From: Branchipolynoe longqiensis
Lineage: Eukaryota > Annelida > Polychaeta > Phyllodocida > Polynoidae
Length of the DNA stretch: 64,000 bases
Direction: 5' to 3'
Assembly: GCA_030323885.1 (NCBI GenBank)
Contig: CM059194.1
Span: 28,244,363-28,308,362, forward strand
The notes beneath the pieces are model-generated. The model was not told the origin of the DNA, made no database searches, and saw nothing but the letters and a program-made list of their open reading frames with translations. The translations under genes were made by a program, and so were the position numbers. Shown here one piece after another: positions 41,181-52,921 of the stretch. Each line of letters opens with the position of its first letter. Positions within the stretch are counted from its first letter, which is position 1.

Positions 41181-43341
41181 CAATCGTTTAGCTCATATCA
41201 CATATCACCTGTGTATCTAAAATGCGTGTGCCACCTATCAGTCCCGAATTGTTACTAGTAGCGTGGCATACTATGGTAGCAGTGTGCAGTTATGTCATTA
41301 TATGAATGGAATGTTAATAACCATGCGCCCCTTGTATCGATGCAAGCGTGGCTATGTATAATATTATGACGTATGCATTTCTTAATTAAGAACATGTAGT
41401 GACAGCATAGCAAGTACTGCAGACAATTGTGAAACCGCAAGACATGTAGTTTAATTTTATCTACGTTGCATTCAGGAGTGTAAAAATCTACACTGAAAAT
41501 TATTGCATCAGTGACTATTAGTCTATCTAATACTATGTCAGGGCACTACAGCCCTTGCAAGGCACACAATACGGAGGCCCACATATCAGTTCTGACTTGT
41601 TCCTAATATTCTTTCATGCTACCGGTACCAATGTGGAATTATTGTGTGAACTGGAATGTTGTATCCCTGCACCCCTATTATAGATGCGAGCATGGCTATA
41701 TTTAATATTATGAATTGTGCGTATCTGAATAAGGAACATGTAGTGGCAGAGGAGCAGGCAGCGAAGGAACTTGAGTCCCCACAAACATACAGGTTACATT
41801 ATCTAGGAGGGTATAAATATTGCATGAGCGGTAACTTAAAATTGTGGGTCAGGTACCATTATTTTTAGCGAGTATAAGTTGCAGTAGCCTGAACATATAG
41901 TTTAAATAATCAGGGAGTATTCCAATACTGAAATGCTACCATGAATTAGTGCTTGGACCAGGATGCAGATATAGTTTAGACAGTATAATGTATTACAATT
42001 CGGTCAATAACACCAGGTGAGAACCCCAGTGTCCACCCAGAATAATACTTATCCTGCAAACGGCCATAAGCTGAAAACATTGATGGTGAGTCACGGGACG
42101 TCAGCAGTGGGGGCGTGGCAATAAAAATTGCTACGTACCATAATCATTACCGTGGTTAGTTGAATCGAAATGGAGCGGCGAGCAGACGCCCGTCCACACG
42201 CCCTCGCCATCTGTGACCACTATGCCCGCTGGGTCCTCCCCCTGCGCTTCTTTATCCGGTGTCATCAATATGGCGTGTGTAGGGAGGAAACGACCTGCGC
42301 CAACCTCCGACAACAATAGAGAATAAAGAATGTTGCAATGCTTCATCAGAAATTCTAAATTAAGGAATGCGTCAAACCGGCGTAATGTGGCACTACATGT
42401 TTGCGGTATGAAGGTCGTACCTATACTATAATCGAGTTTTATCTGTCACTACACTGGGTAATACATTAATGTAAATAGACAAAATAGTACTTGCAGTACT
42501 TCGACTGACAATGCCTGTCATTTGTGAGTATGACTTAATAACTTAGTATTCTACCGATGCAGAACTGCCAGTGCGTAGAAGTCACTGACACTGTAACAAC
42601 GCTGCCCAACCACTAGCACATTAACAACAAGTGTGAATAACGTTACAGTGCTTCGTAACAATTTCTATTATTTAGTGACTAATCACTGCTAAGAAAAACT
42701 TCAGTTAAATATGAGCATGATATACTACTTAACATGAAGAAAAAGGGTGGCGAGTGACAAAGATTACTATCACCTCAGTAAACACGGTAAGCAAAATGAA
42801 GAGCATGTTGACAGGCAAGGGAGTCTAGGAAGCTAGATACAGAACTGTGAGTGTGACTGTGAGTGAGCATTGCAGCTAAATGCTATGACATACTAGGCGT
42901 GTATCTGTCACTATCACTCTGAAACCTTAATGGAAATAAACGAAATAATACTTGCACTACTTGGATGAACTCCCTTAATTAGTAGGAGTCAATGCTGACA
43001 GCAAATTTTGTCATTTGTGAGCATAACTAATTCGGTATTCGGTATTCTGTAAAGGCTACTTAACGCAGTGTGTACTATTACTATTAGTACGCTTATACTT
43101 ATAAGCGCAACAACTGCCCAAGTGGTTGTATGTAAGCAGAGGAAATGACCCTGTCACAACGATTCACATATGCGAGCAATGACAACAACAAAGCAAGACT
43201 CCTGTTGCAATACTCCACACATTCTAGTGATAGTGAATATTCACTGTTAATATTAAAATCAATAATTATAAACATAAGAAATAGACACAATATGAAGTAG
43301 AAACAGTCTTGTGACACCGGCTGCGATTGATGCCCCCACCA
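41181..43341 (-). other. Decayed interior of the YR element
   Basis: No open frame with a recognised domain. Two diverged internal duplications are visible: GTGGCATACTATGGTAGCAG to AAGAACATGTAGTGACAG (41260-41410) against 41625-41755, and CTGTCACTACACTGGGTAAT to TCATTTGTGAGTATGAC (42438-42535) against 42906-43025. The RT expected here is not readable. Confidence 0.5.
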
Positions 43342-43496
43342 TGAAGCGACTTGCAAGGAGAAAGACCGGCGTGAAAGTGAAGTGCGAGTCAGGAGTCAGT
43401 GACGAGGAAATAGGGCAAGAAAGTAGTGCCGAGAGAAAGTAGTGCATGTGTTCCCGCCAGTAAATTATCCATGTTGACAGTGCCAACATGCGTAAT
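43342..43496 (-). repeat. Split direct repeat A, terminal copy
   Basis: The second copy of the 155-bp A repeat. On the minus strand it is the left terminus of the YR element and touches the gypsy-2 gag sequence at 43497. Confidence 0.88.
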
Positions 43497-45155
43497 GGAA
43501 GATTAGCAATTTGTGAGGAGATTGATAGTTTGAATAGTACAGCATTAGATTTTTCTGGTTCATCTTCTGCTTCGAAGGGTTCTAGATTGTCTAATGCAGA
43601 GATTCAGGTAATGAAGTCGCTACAGGGTGAGATGAAGTCTCTGAGGAAGTATATAACTGATTTGTCACTGGGCAGTGGAATTTCTGAAAATTTGGCTATA
43701 AATAGTGTGAATGCTGCAGCGCAGAGTAATGTCCATTCTTACAACTGTGGCCCATGTGTTTGATTTCCGCGCATCTGCATAGAGCAGCCTGTGGGGGTAG
43801 GGAATGCGGACTTGAATGGTCATGCTTCAGTGGCACAGCACACTCTGATGCATGCGCTGTCAATGCAATAGCAAGGGGTCAATGGGAATTTTCCACCCAT
43901 TGCGGGAAAGCAGGCACTATCAGTTAGTACACCTCATGCCTATCGGCAGGTTCATAAAAATAATGTCTATGGATAGGGAAGACATAGCACAACGGTTAAG
44001 CATACAATTTTGTGTTACTTATGTAATGAAGCACACATGTTGCATGATTGTTCGCACAAATTAAAATTGCTTTCATGCACGTCCTTCGATTCAAATTGAA
44101 TTTGATGGGTTAAATTTATATGGTCTTGTAGACTCACCTGCCGCTAAAAGTTTGATACATTTGCCTGTTTTCCAATATTTGGTTGGCATCGGTGTATCTG
44201 TTGGGCAATTGTATCCGGGCAGTAGATTGAAATCACTATCAGGACATTTAATTCCTAGTATAGGTATAGCGTATATTTCAATTTATGATACATTATGTCC
44301 TTTCATTGTAGTTGAGTCATTGAGTTTTGATATGCTCATAGGGACAGATGTAATGGAAATGTGTACAGCTGAAATTAATTATAAATAGAAATTTGTTTGA
44401 TTATGTGATATTATTTATCCATATATAAGGTTAGAGAGTATAGATAAAGGAAGTGCAGGTATAGTCTTACAAATAGACTATTGGAAAATACAGTTTCCTT
44501 CATTGTTTCCTGAGTCTGATGATAAACTAGGAGCCACAGAGGTTATAAAGATGCATATTGATAGGGGAAAAGCATATCCAATTAATCAGAGACCATATAG
44601 GATACCTTTAAGTAAACGACATCTTGTAGAAAAGGAAATTAAGAGAATGCTTGCAGATGACATTATAGAGTCTAGTTGTAGTCCTAGGGCTTCACCTGTC
44701 ACAATTGTGCCAAAAGAGGATGGTACTATTCATCGTTGTGGAGACTAGTGTAAGCTTAATGCAGTAACAACTAAAGATGATTATCCTCTGCCCAGGATAC
44801 AGGATATTTTTTATCAACTTCATCGAGCTAAAATCTTTACCACAACAGACCTAAAGTTAGGTTATTGGCAGGTAATGAATGGTAGATGAAGAGAGTAAAC
44901 CTAAAACACCTGTTAACAATCATATGTGACTTTTTCAATTTAAACGTATGCAGTTTGGCTTAACCAATGCCCCAGCAGTTTTTCAAAGAATGATGAATGC
45001 TATTTTTTCAGAGTTTTTGGGAAATTTTGTTTAATTTATTTAGACAACATCATAATTTATTCACCTGATGAAGAAAGTCATTGACAGGATGTAGCTCACA
45101 TCTTGACCATTTTGCAGGATAATGGTATGATTATAAAAGAGTCTAAGTGTGATTG
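43497..45155 (+). pseudogene. gypsy-2 gag 3' part, protease and partial RT, decayed
   Basis: Resumes the gag frame at 43497 (GRLAICEEIDSLN). 44152-44388 reads SLSGHLIPSIGIAYI then FDMLIGTDVM, the C-terminal pattern of a retropepsin. 44460-45150 reads RT blocks: AYPINQRPYRIPLSKRHLV, SPRASPVTIVPKEDG, CKLNAVTTKDDYPLPRI, IFTTTDLKLGYWQV, FKRMQFGLTNAPAVFQRMMN, with stops at 44746, 44886 and many beyond. The YxDD box is degraded (after GNFV a stop, then LDNIIIYS in another frame). It ends abruptly at 45155. RNase H and integrase are absent. Confidence 0.75.
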
Positions 45156-45486
45156 GGATTCGAACCCACAACCTCAATCCTGCATGCTGGGTGGTGCTCG
45201 GGCAGTGATTGACGGATCAGCCGCTGATTGGCTGATACTGGGCGGGGTAGGAGTCACGCCCCACCCACAACCTGTTGTATACATATATCAGCCATTCGCT
45301 TATGAAATGTAGCCTAAATTTATTCTTTTAATAAAGGGGTAGGTCTATTAGCGGCCAGCCAGAGTGCTACTCAATCCAACTACTGTGTCTTGTGTCTTAA
45401 TAACTAATACTACAAAATGGAGTGTGGCGGCTTGTGAGCTACACAGAAGGAGGTCATGTTGGTCAGCGCAGTTATGTATGATCAAT
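45156..45486. other. Promoter/poly(A)-bearing LTR-like sequence, unassigned
   Basis: Contains a tRNA-like reverse B box (GGGATTCGAACCCACAACC), an inverted CCAAT box (GCTGATTGGCTGATACTGG), a TATA-like GTATACATATATCAGCC, TTTTAATAAAGGGGTAGG and an end-like TAATACTACA at 45405-45415. The order fits an LTR, but the boundaries are not proven. Confidence 0.35.
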
Positions 45487-45498
45487 GGATGGTGGATG

Positions 45499-45854
45499 TT
45501 TGTTTGTTTGTTGTTTTACGTCCTAGCAACATCTAAGGTCATATCAGGACGGGTACCGCCTTGTGACAGTGTGCACTCATGGCAACTTTATAGTGCTGCC
45601 CCACTGGGAGACCAGGCCACCAGCACCATGACCTGATAACTCACTCTGTCACATTATCCTGACACTGAATCAACCTATCCTTACCCTATCCTAATAATGC
45701 CAAGCGTGTGGCTAGGAAGCGGCAATTATCAAGTTTTTAAGTCATTGGTATGACTTGACTAGGGTTCAATACCACGAACCCATGGGTTCGGATCCCCAGA
45801 TCTCCCAAGACAGGAGACAGACGCTCAAGTCATTCAGCCATCCCATCTTGTCTC
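45499..45854 (-). repeat. SINE-A, full length with 12-bp TSD
   Basis: Flanked by GGATGGTGGATG at 45487-45498 and 45855-45866. Runs from TTTGTTTGTTTGTTGTTTTA to TTCAGCCATCCCATCTTGTC. The head carries a duplicated CCCATGGGTTC segment, as in the 16606 copy. Confidence 0.92.
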
Positions 45855-45866
45855 GGATGGTGGATG

Positions 45867-46658
45867 GGGCGAGGCAAATGACTATATGAAATAATGGTGC
45901 TGCAAATAGCGGAGTAACTGTTGGCATTAATTACTCAATAGTCATTTGATATTTTATTTTATTATATTCTTTAAATTTTCATATTTTCATATTTTCAAAG
46001 TTCTGTATTTCTATGAGTGAATTGGATGGGATGGACGGGCGGGAAAGAATGATAGTGGTCAGCCCGGCAGTAAAGTGATGAGTGTTGAGGAGTAAGCGTA
46101 CGCTGACCGTTGGGTGACAAAAACTTCAAAACTATCGGACCAATCAACTTTAATATTATCCACACAATTTGTAATCCTAGTAGTCAGTGATTTTAAAATG
46201 GTGTGCACAATAAATAATACAACACATTGTTCATGTAGTTTCGCCAACATGGGTAATTTGCAACGAACAAGGAGTCTCCCCGGTGGTGCCACCTGGGATT
46301 GATCCCTTAGCCACTAGGCCCCTACTGGGTTTCATGTGAACCGAGTCTCTAGCAAGACCTCTGACATCACAGCCGCCCATCCTCAGCCCCCAAGATCCAT
46401 CAAACATCACTTCGATCCCAGCAGCCAGACGAGTAAGACACCAACCTAACTCTGCCGCCCTCCCATCCCTTCAAACGAATGAACAAACTCAAGCGGCAGG
46501 GTTGAGAGCCTGAGTTGATGAACAAATTAACGGACAAACATCCAACTTATGATCTTATTGTTTAATGACTACTACAACCATATATGTTATTGAATAAAAT
46601 CCATTTCAATGAGCAGCTTGTTTGTGTCGTCAATTGTAAAGACTAGGTCTTCCGTTTT
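45867..46658. other. Intergenic, no gene recognised
   Basis: Unique-looking. 46270-46330 has a weak reverse tRNA-like patch (GGGATTGATCCCTTAGCCAC, TAGGCCCC). No ORF of note. Confidence 0.4.
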
Positions 46659-47157
46659 GTAGAATGGCTAAAGCTCGAATCTGTGGTGTTGTAGGCAGGC
46701 TATAGTGAAATCAATACAGACAAAGAGAAAGGACGAGTATAAAGTGTAAAGGAAGAGAGAGAGTCAAGCACTCTGGTTTATTATTTATATGGTACATGGG
46801 TTCATTGTAGAGTATCACCCCACCGTTTTCCTCCAATTGGAAACAAGCATTCTTGGCCCTAACAATAGGGATCCAGCATTCCTGGTCCACATGGTTACCA
46901 GTGGTCTGCCCACCACGACCAAGCTGTGTGGCTCCCCTGGCCACCACCTGCCTTGAGCCTGAGTTTGGTGAGGGGGAGGGGGTAGGCCCTGAGTGCTGCT
47001 TACACACAACCCTGCCAGCACCACTATGTCTATTTACATCCTACTCAGGCACCACCAGCACCTACATATATATACATACATGCGCCTGGTCACGTATACC
47101 ATATAAGTAATAGAACATTTGCATTCCCCCCAATGCCGTAAATCAGAATATTTTACA
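46659..47157 (-). mobile_element. LTR family L2, copy 2 (minus strand)
   Basis: On the minus strand it starts TGTAAAATATTCTGATTTAC and ends TAGCCATTCTACA. It shares GAATGCAAATGTTCTATTAC, ATAATAAACCAGAGTGCTTG and the pyrimidine tract with the other copies. No internal coding region is attached, so it is a solo LTR or a truncated end. Confidence 0.72.
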
Positions 47158-47372
47158 ACATGTTGTGAACAAGCCTCCACTTGCTTGATTTGATTGGAGA
47201 GAGCAAGTAAACATCAGGCTGTAAAATATTCCGATACTCAGCAAAGAGGGAATGCAAATGTTCTATTACTGATCGGTGTACGTGTATGGGTTGGTGGTGC
47301 CTGAGTGGGATGTAAATAGACATAGTGTTGCTGGCAGGTCTGGGTGTGATTGCACTCAGGGCCAAAAGGTCA

Positions 47373-48888
47373 TGATTGATTGATTGATTGGTGGTTGCTT
47401 TACGCCGTGTCGGCAGCGTAGGCCATATTCACGGAGAGAAATGTTTTTGTTTTTTTCAAACCATCGCTTTACATGTAAAAGCAGACAATCAATTATGTGC
47501 CAATAGACACTCATTAAATTAGAAAGCTCACAACCATATATTTGTGGTCAAGGGAAACAAATTCCCATAGAAAAAGAAAAGTTTTATTAATAATTGATAG
47601 AATTTATTTAGTAAACTATATGAGGTGGTACAGTCCAGGTGCCCTCAAAAAGGCTAAAATCTTTTATTGTTTTACTTTAGTAAAAAGGTCATGCTACTGT
47701 CTGCAGTGTAGAATTGTTGCCGCAGGGCCAACAAATCAACGAAAATGTGTTTAAGTGTCAGCGGGGACTGACACCCAATACATTCAGGGGAAGGTTCCCC
47801 CTTGAGCAGAAAAGCATGTGTAAGCCATGAGTGGCCAATACAGCAGCGGCTAAGGACCACTTGGTCCCGCCGACCTTGCGCATGAGTCTGTGGTGGTTTT
47901 CCCACAGATCGTTCAATTTCTTTGAGTTTATTAATGTTTTCATCCCACTCATGTTGCCATTTGGATTTTATGTGGGTGGCTATTAGTGGTTTCAGATCAG
48001 AGTGAGGGATCAGACATGGTTCAAGATCACAGTTCAGGGCCTTCTTCGCAGCCCGATCAGTTCGTTTGTTTCCTTGTATGCCGGCATGGCCAGGCACCCA
48101 GCACATGTGGATGTCATACCCATCCATTGCCAGTTGGTTCATTTTATAAATGACCGTTGCTAGAATAGGGTGATTCGTTTTCAGTCCAGCAACAGTCAGG
48201 AGGGAAGAGAACGAATCAATGTATATAACATAGTTAGTGTGGTTGGATACCTCAATACACTCCAACGCGAGAAGGAGTGCTTGGGCTTCTGCAGTGAAAA
48301 TCGAGCTCCGATCGGGCAAGCGTATGCCAAATTTTTCCTGTCGGCAGACTGCCACAGCAGCTACCCGGCTTTGTGCTTTCGAACCATCAGTGTATATGGA
48401 GAGGTGGTCTGCAAACTGGCCTTGAATCTCTGCATGCAGTCCTTGGTACTTGAGTGGATGTGTCCCAGACTTCCTCAGTTCCGTGAGTCGGAGGATAACC
48501 GATGGCTTCCTCAATGACCAGGGGGGATGTTTTGGGACTTTGGCATCCTCCAACATGTCCAAATCCATGCCCAAGGCCTCCAAATGAGGTTTCATGTGGA
48601 GCCTCAGTGACCGGATGTAATTTGGCCTGGCTTCATACCTGGATTTGTCATGTTGCTCGAATAGTCAATTGTGTGCAGGATTCAATGCATTAGTTTTTAT
48701 CTTGACTACATATTGCATGGCCAGCTTGATTCTCCTGTTGTTAGGTGATGGTTCATCGGCTTCGATGTAGAGGCTCTGAACCGGTGAGGTGCGGAAGGCC
48801 CCAAGGGCCAGGCGCAGTCCCTGGTGGTGGATCGTGTCTAGCACCCCAATATATGATTTCCTTGCGGAACCATATACTATGCTGCCGT
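47373..48888 (-). mobile_element. 5'-truncated LINE copy 3 with TSD
   Basis: 1,516 bp, minus strand, ending in (TCAA)n after ACGGCGTAAAGCAACCACCA. Flanked by AAGGTCA at 47366-47372 and 48889-48895. Inserted in an L2 LTR that is continuous without it. The 5' truncation is typical of target-primed reverse transcription. Confidence 0.88.
47672..48885 (-). pseudogene. LINE RT thumb and RNase H coding region
   Basis: Minus strand. From the 5' truncation point the reading is YGSARKSYIGVLDTIHHQGL, then LALGAFRTSPVQSLYIEADE and RRIKLAMQYVVKIKT (RT C-terminal part, as in I- and Jockey-like LINEs), with a frame break near 48680. A 307-codon open frame, 48595-47672, follows with RNase H motifs: IYTDGSKAQ, TAEAQALLLALE, IDSFSSL (Ser/Asp region), WVPGHAGIQGNKRTDRAAK, and a Cys-containing tail PECIGC. 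It is the best preserved of three related copies. Confidence 0.78.
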
Positions 48889-49184
48889 AAGGTCAAGGTT
48901 GGTAGTGGCTAAGGGGCCATACAGCTACTGGTGGTGGACAGACCATTGGCATCCATGGAGCCCAGAAATGCTGGATTCCTATTGGTAGGACCAGGAATGC
49001 TCGATTCCCATTGGTGGAAGAAGGTGGTATGATACTCTACCAAGAACCCATGTAACTATATAATAATAAACCAGGGGGCTGGACTCTTTCTCTGTTATAC
49101 TTTTCTCTCTTCCTTTCTCTTTGTCTCTATTGTTTTCCTCATAGCCTACGTACACAGTCACAGATCCGAGCATGATATACTACA

Positions 49185-50323
49185 AGGAGGCATGCTGGAA
49201 TATAGGTCAGTTTAATCATTATGGGATGGTCAAGTCGTCGAGGCATCTCCTTGGTGTTATTCCACTACGGGGAGGGGGGGGGGGAGATGGGGTGACATTT
49301 TAATGGTACGACCATTTATAAATCAATATCCCCAAGTGAAATATGCATGCTTCCACAGCTTTACTCCATGATCGAAATATTATGACCGAGACGACTTGCT
49401 TGTTAAAAATAGAAAACAAATATTGATTTTCTTTTCACAAACAAACAACAAAGTTATTTACGGTGCAAAATACAATGTAGCAAAGACATACCGCTTGAGA
49501 GAGATGTTGTATCACAGAATTTAATTATGTGTATTATAATGTATTATAATAATATAAAGGAACGGGCAATTCTCATTGTTACTTATTGCATATTGTTATT
49601 GTACGATTAATTGTATTTATTATATATATTCAAAGTCGTGCGCCCACCCCACTACGGGACGTGCGACGCGCGATATGTTCAGAAAAAAACAATAATAAGA
49701 AACATAAAAATTGTAATATATTACCTGACCCTTTCACCCCACCCCACTCTTCATTGTGATTATGTTAAACTCGAATCTGGAACCACTTTGGTCGGGTACT
49801 TTCCCCAAGTGTCAATGATTCCACATGCTATCTCCGTAAAGAATGCATGGACAAATAATGAAATGCCTGATTATATTCAGATATTCATATCGCAACAGGA
49901 TTCAAGCTCTTATCTTTGTAATAAATATTTGTTAAAAGGCAACTATATTGTATTTTTCTTCTGGATTTTCACCACTGCTCTCTTCATGTGTATTATTTAT
50001 ACCCCGCCAGTTAAGCTAGAGACAATTTGTAAAATTCTGCGATTAAGTACATAGTGTTTATCGGTATAGCTGGGAGAGACACAGTACCTCTTTAAAAATG
50101 TTTCTGACCGTCAGGGAAACTGTGCACCTTTAATCACGTCGCAGCTGTCCGTGGTAATCCCGTGATAGCTGGGCAGTGGCCAAGCCTGGGAGGGTGGTGA
50201 ATGATGAAGGCAGCCAATGGGAGCTACGTAAGTGAATGATCATGCCGGCTAGGAATGACTGGTTTGCCTGAGTGTAATAGCCAATAAGACTGTTGGTACT
50301 ATATACCAATGCATCTATCTAGT
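49185..50323. other. Intergenic, no gene recognised
   Basis: Contains a G-rich run (49269-49285) and AT-rich stretches. The 147-codon plus-strand frame at 49611-50054 has no recognised domain and a composition typical of chance frames in AT-rich DNA. Confidence 0.45.
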
Positions 50324-50753
50324 TGTAAAATATTCCGATAATGACGCATTGGTGGGGGAATGCAAATGTTCTATCTATGAAAAAGGTATATAGGGCCAGG
50401 TGCATAAATGTGTTTATGTAGTTGCTGGTGGTACTTGACTCATTGGTAAATAGACACTAGTAAGATAGTGTGTAAGGGACACTTAGAGCTCTACCTCCTC
50501 CCCCCTCTGCTAGTCATGGATCACCACACACTCAGCTCAGGGCAGGTGGTGACCAAGGGAGCCACGTGCATGGTGGTGGTGGGCAGATCACTGTAACCAT
50601 GGGGACCGGAAATGCTTGATTCTCATTGGTAGAGCTGTAGATGCTTGATTCTCATTGGGAGAATGTGGTCAGGTGATATGCCATACTGGATCCATGTACC
50701 ATAGAAATAATAAACCTGAGGGCTTGGCTCTCTCTCTTCTTTCACACTTTATA

Positions 50754-52490
50754 AGTAGTATAGAGAGGACCGATATGGGTCCATATTATGTAATCGTCCC
50801 GCGTCAGAGGACCGACGCGTACAATGACCTTAGATGACCCATTGCATGTTTGCACCGCGGGACAATGGGCATCAGTGACCTTAGATGACCCATTGCATGT
50901 TTGCATACGCGGGACAATGAGTAGTGGCCATCAGTGACCTTAGATGACCCATTGCATGTTTGCAGGATTTTAGGTTGAACTCATTTGACCTTTTTGACTG
51001 GAATGATGACGTCACTGTTCAGGTTGAACTCATTTGACCTTTTTGACTGGAATGATGACGTCACTGTTCTACCCATTGCATGTTTGCAGGATCTTAGGTT
51101 GAACTCATTTGACCTTTTGACTGGAATGATGACGTCACTGTTCTACCTTGCAGGACTGACCTTTGCTTGCAGGATGGCCATCTGTTTTTGGTTGAACTCA
51201 TTTGACCTTTTTGACTGGATTGATGATGTCACCGTTCTACCTTGCAGGATGGGCATCTGGTTTTGGTTGAACTCATATTGATTTACACTATGCTTGCAGG
51301 ATTGACATCTGTTTTTTTTTATTTGTTTAAAAAAAAACTCATTTGATCTTTTATGGCGGATTGGTGATGTCGATGATTCGAACAACATTGGATTGTTTTC
51401 TCGGATTTCATTTTAACTTTAGTATAAATAATAATAATAATGCATACTTCATTAGGAAATGTTATACGATGTATTTTGCGCGTATATCTGTAAAACTATT
51501 TCTTGAACATTGTTTCCATGAACATGCTATTTTGAGTCATTATTTGAGTGTTTGCAGTTGCATCCGATACTACAATAAATAAACCTCAAATAATAATAAC
51601 CTAACTTAAAATAAGTTAAGGTATTTTCTTGTTTGTTTGTTGGAGTCTTACATCCTGATTTGCTTGAATCTTTATTTAAAACCTCATCAATCCATTTATT
51701 TGAGTCCCAAAAATACCATTGTAACCATATTCTAACTCCCTAAACTGACCACCTCCCTAATAATGGTTTGTGTTTTGTAATATGTAATGTTGCAAGTTGG
51801 AAGCATCCATACACAACAAAACAAAAACCCATAGTATAGATAATAAATATAATGAATTCTTCATTAGGAAATGTTATACAATGTATTTTGTGTATATATC
51901 TGTAAAACTATTTATTGAACATTGTTTCCATGAACATGCTATTTTGAGTCATTATTTGAGTGTTTGCAGTTGCATGCGATACTAAAAAAATAAACCTCAA
52001 ATAATAACCTAACTTAAAATAAGTTAAGGTATTTTCTTGTTTGTTTGTTGGAGTTGTACATCCTGATTTGCTTGAATCTTTATTTAAAACCTCATCAATC
52101 CATTTATTTGAGTCCCAAAAATACCATTGTAACCATATTCTAACTCCCAAACCAACCACCTCCCTAATAACGGTTTGTGTTTTGTAATATGTAATGTTGC
52201 AAGTTGGAGGCATCCATACAAAACAAAAAAACAACCTGAAAAACCCTTGGTTAGTTAAGATGTGATATGTATATTTGAAAAAACTATTTCTTTAACATCG
52301 ATTCTATGAATATGCTATTTTGAGTGACTATTTGATTTACACTACATGATGTTATAACTTATATTGTTGCTCTCATACCATGTGAAGATGATCTTTTTAC
52401 CACAAACTTCTTATTGTACATTCCATAGATAAAGGTTTGTTAACACACAACTAAGCATTCTCCTCCAGTTTGAAAGTTGTTCAAATTTAC
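50754..52490. repeat. Left terminal inverted repeat with internal tandem arrays
   Basis: Pairs with 59679-59046 and then 54081-53586. Subrepeats: GACCTTAGATGACCCATTGC (four copies, 50820-50965), GGTTGAACTCATTTGACC with TTTTTGACTGGAATGATGAC (about five copies, 50970-51240), and a 400-bp unit duplicated in tandem (about 51440-51835 and 51840-52235; marker TTAGGAAATGTTATACRATG). The right arm has fewer subrepeats and a single 400-bp unit. Confidence 0.85.
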
Positions 52491-52921
52491 AGCACTTTCC
52501 TTGGTTTGCAGTCTATGATTTTGAATGTCTACTTCCTGGAATCCATCTCCAACAGGAAAGAGAAGTATATGAAGACCAAGTTTCTGATGATGATAATGAT
52601 CTTGATGATGATGCTAATGTGAATGAGCACAGCAATTTAAAGTGGTGTACACAGCATAAACCAATTTGTGTTGGCATATCTTCAAACATTCCTGGTTATC
52701 TAGAACCCAAATGCATCATTGAAGAAGATTTAAACCTATTGCTTTCTAAGATGAAGATTTATCTGAGTGAGATACAGGATGTATTGAAAATGCTATCAAA
52801 ATCCCGCTGGATGGAAATACATAGGCGGTATTCTACTGGCAGTTACATGAGATATATATTTCTTACAACAAACCTTCAAATGATAGATTCCTCGAACACT
52901 TCCCATCTTGTGAGGAGTTAG
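52472..52921 (+). pseudogene. Fragment of a protein-primed family B DNA polymerase (exonuclease region)
   Basis: A frame open through 52490-52921 reads PWFAVYDFECLLPGI, then an acidic stretch (VSDDDNDLDDDANV), then TQHKPICVGISSNIPGYLEP. In Polinton-type and related polymerases the Exo I motif is a D-F-E within a Y.DFE.L context, followed after an insertion by a H.P...G block and a short PGY..EP-like segment, and this reading keeps that order. Downstream codons to the stop at 52921 no longer resemble a polymerase. Only about 90 residues remain, none of the polymerase motifs (YxDTD) is present, and no activity is possible. Moderate confidence, because it rests on motif recognition alone. Confidence 0.5.

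Larger units (their letters stand above)
38978..43496 (-). mobile_element. Ngaro/PAT-like tyrosine-recombinase retrotransposon (deleted)
   Basis: Inserted into gypsy-2 gag between CACATAAT and GGAAGATT, with the gag frame continuing across. Read on the minus strand it has repeat A (43496-43342), interior, repeat B (39835-39502), repeat A again (39501-39347) and repeat B again (39346-38978): the split direct repeat arrangement A-ORFs-B-A-B known from Ngaro and PAT elements. No TSD beyond the shared AAT, as expected for tyrosine-recombinase integration. The interior keeps an RT/RNase H connection and recombinase remnant. Most of the RT region is missing or decayed, so it is non-autonomous. Confidence 0.75.
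47220..49184 (+). mobile_element. LTR family L2, copy 3 (plus strand), split by a LINE
   Basis: 47220-47372 (TGTAAAATATTCCGATACTC ...) and 48889-49184 (... ATAATAATAAACCAGGGGGC, GATATACTACA) are the two parts of one LTR. It sits head to head with copy 2, with 62 bp between the two TGTAAAATATT starts. Confidence 0.75.

Noticed and set aside
49611..50054. 147-codon plus-strand ORF
   Set aside because: No recognised domain, AT-rich composition, and no neighbouring element genes to explain it. It may be chance.
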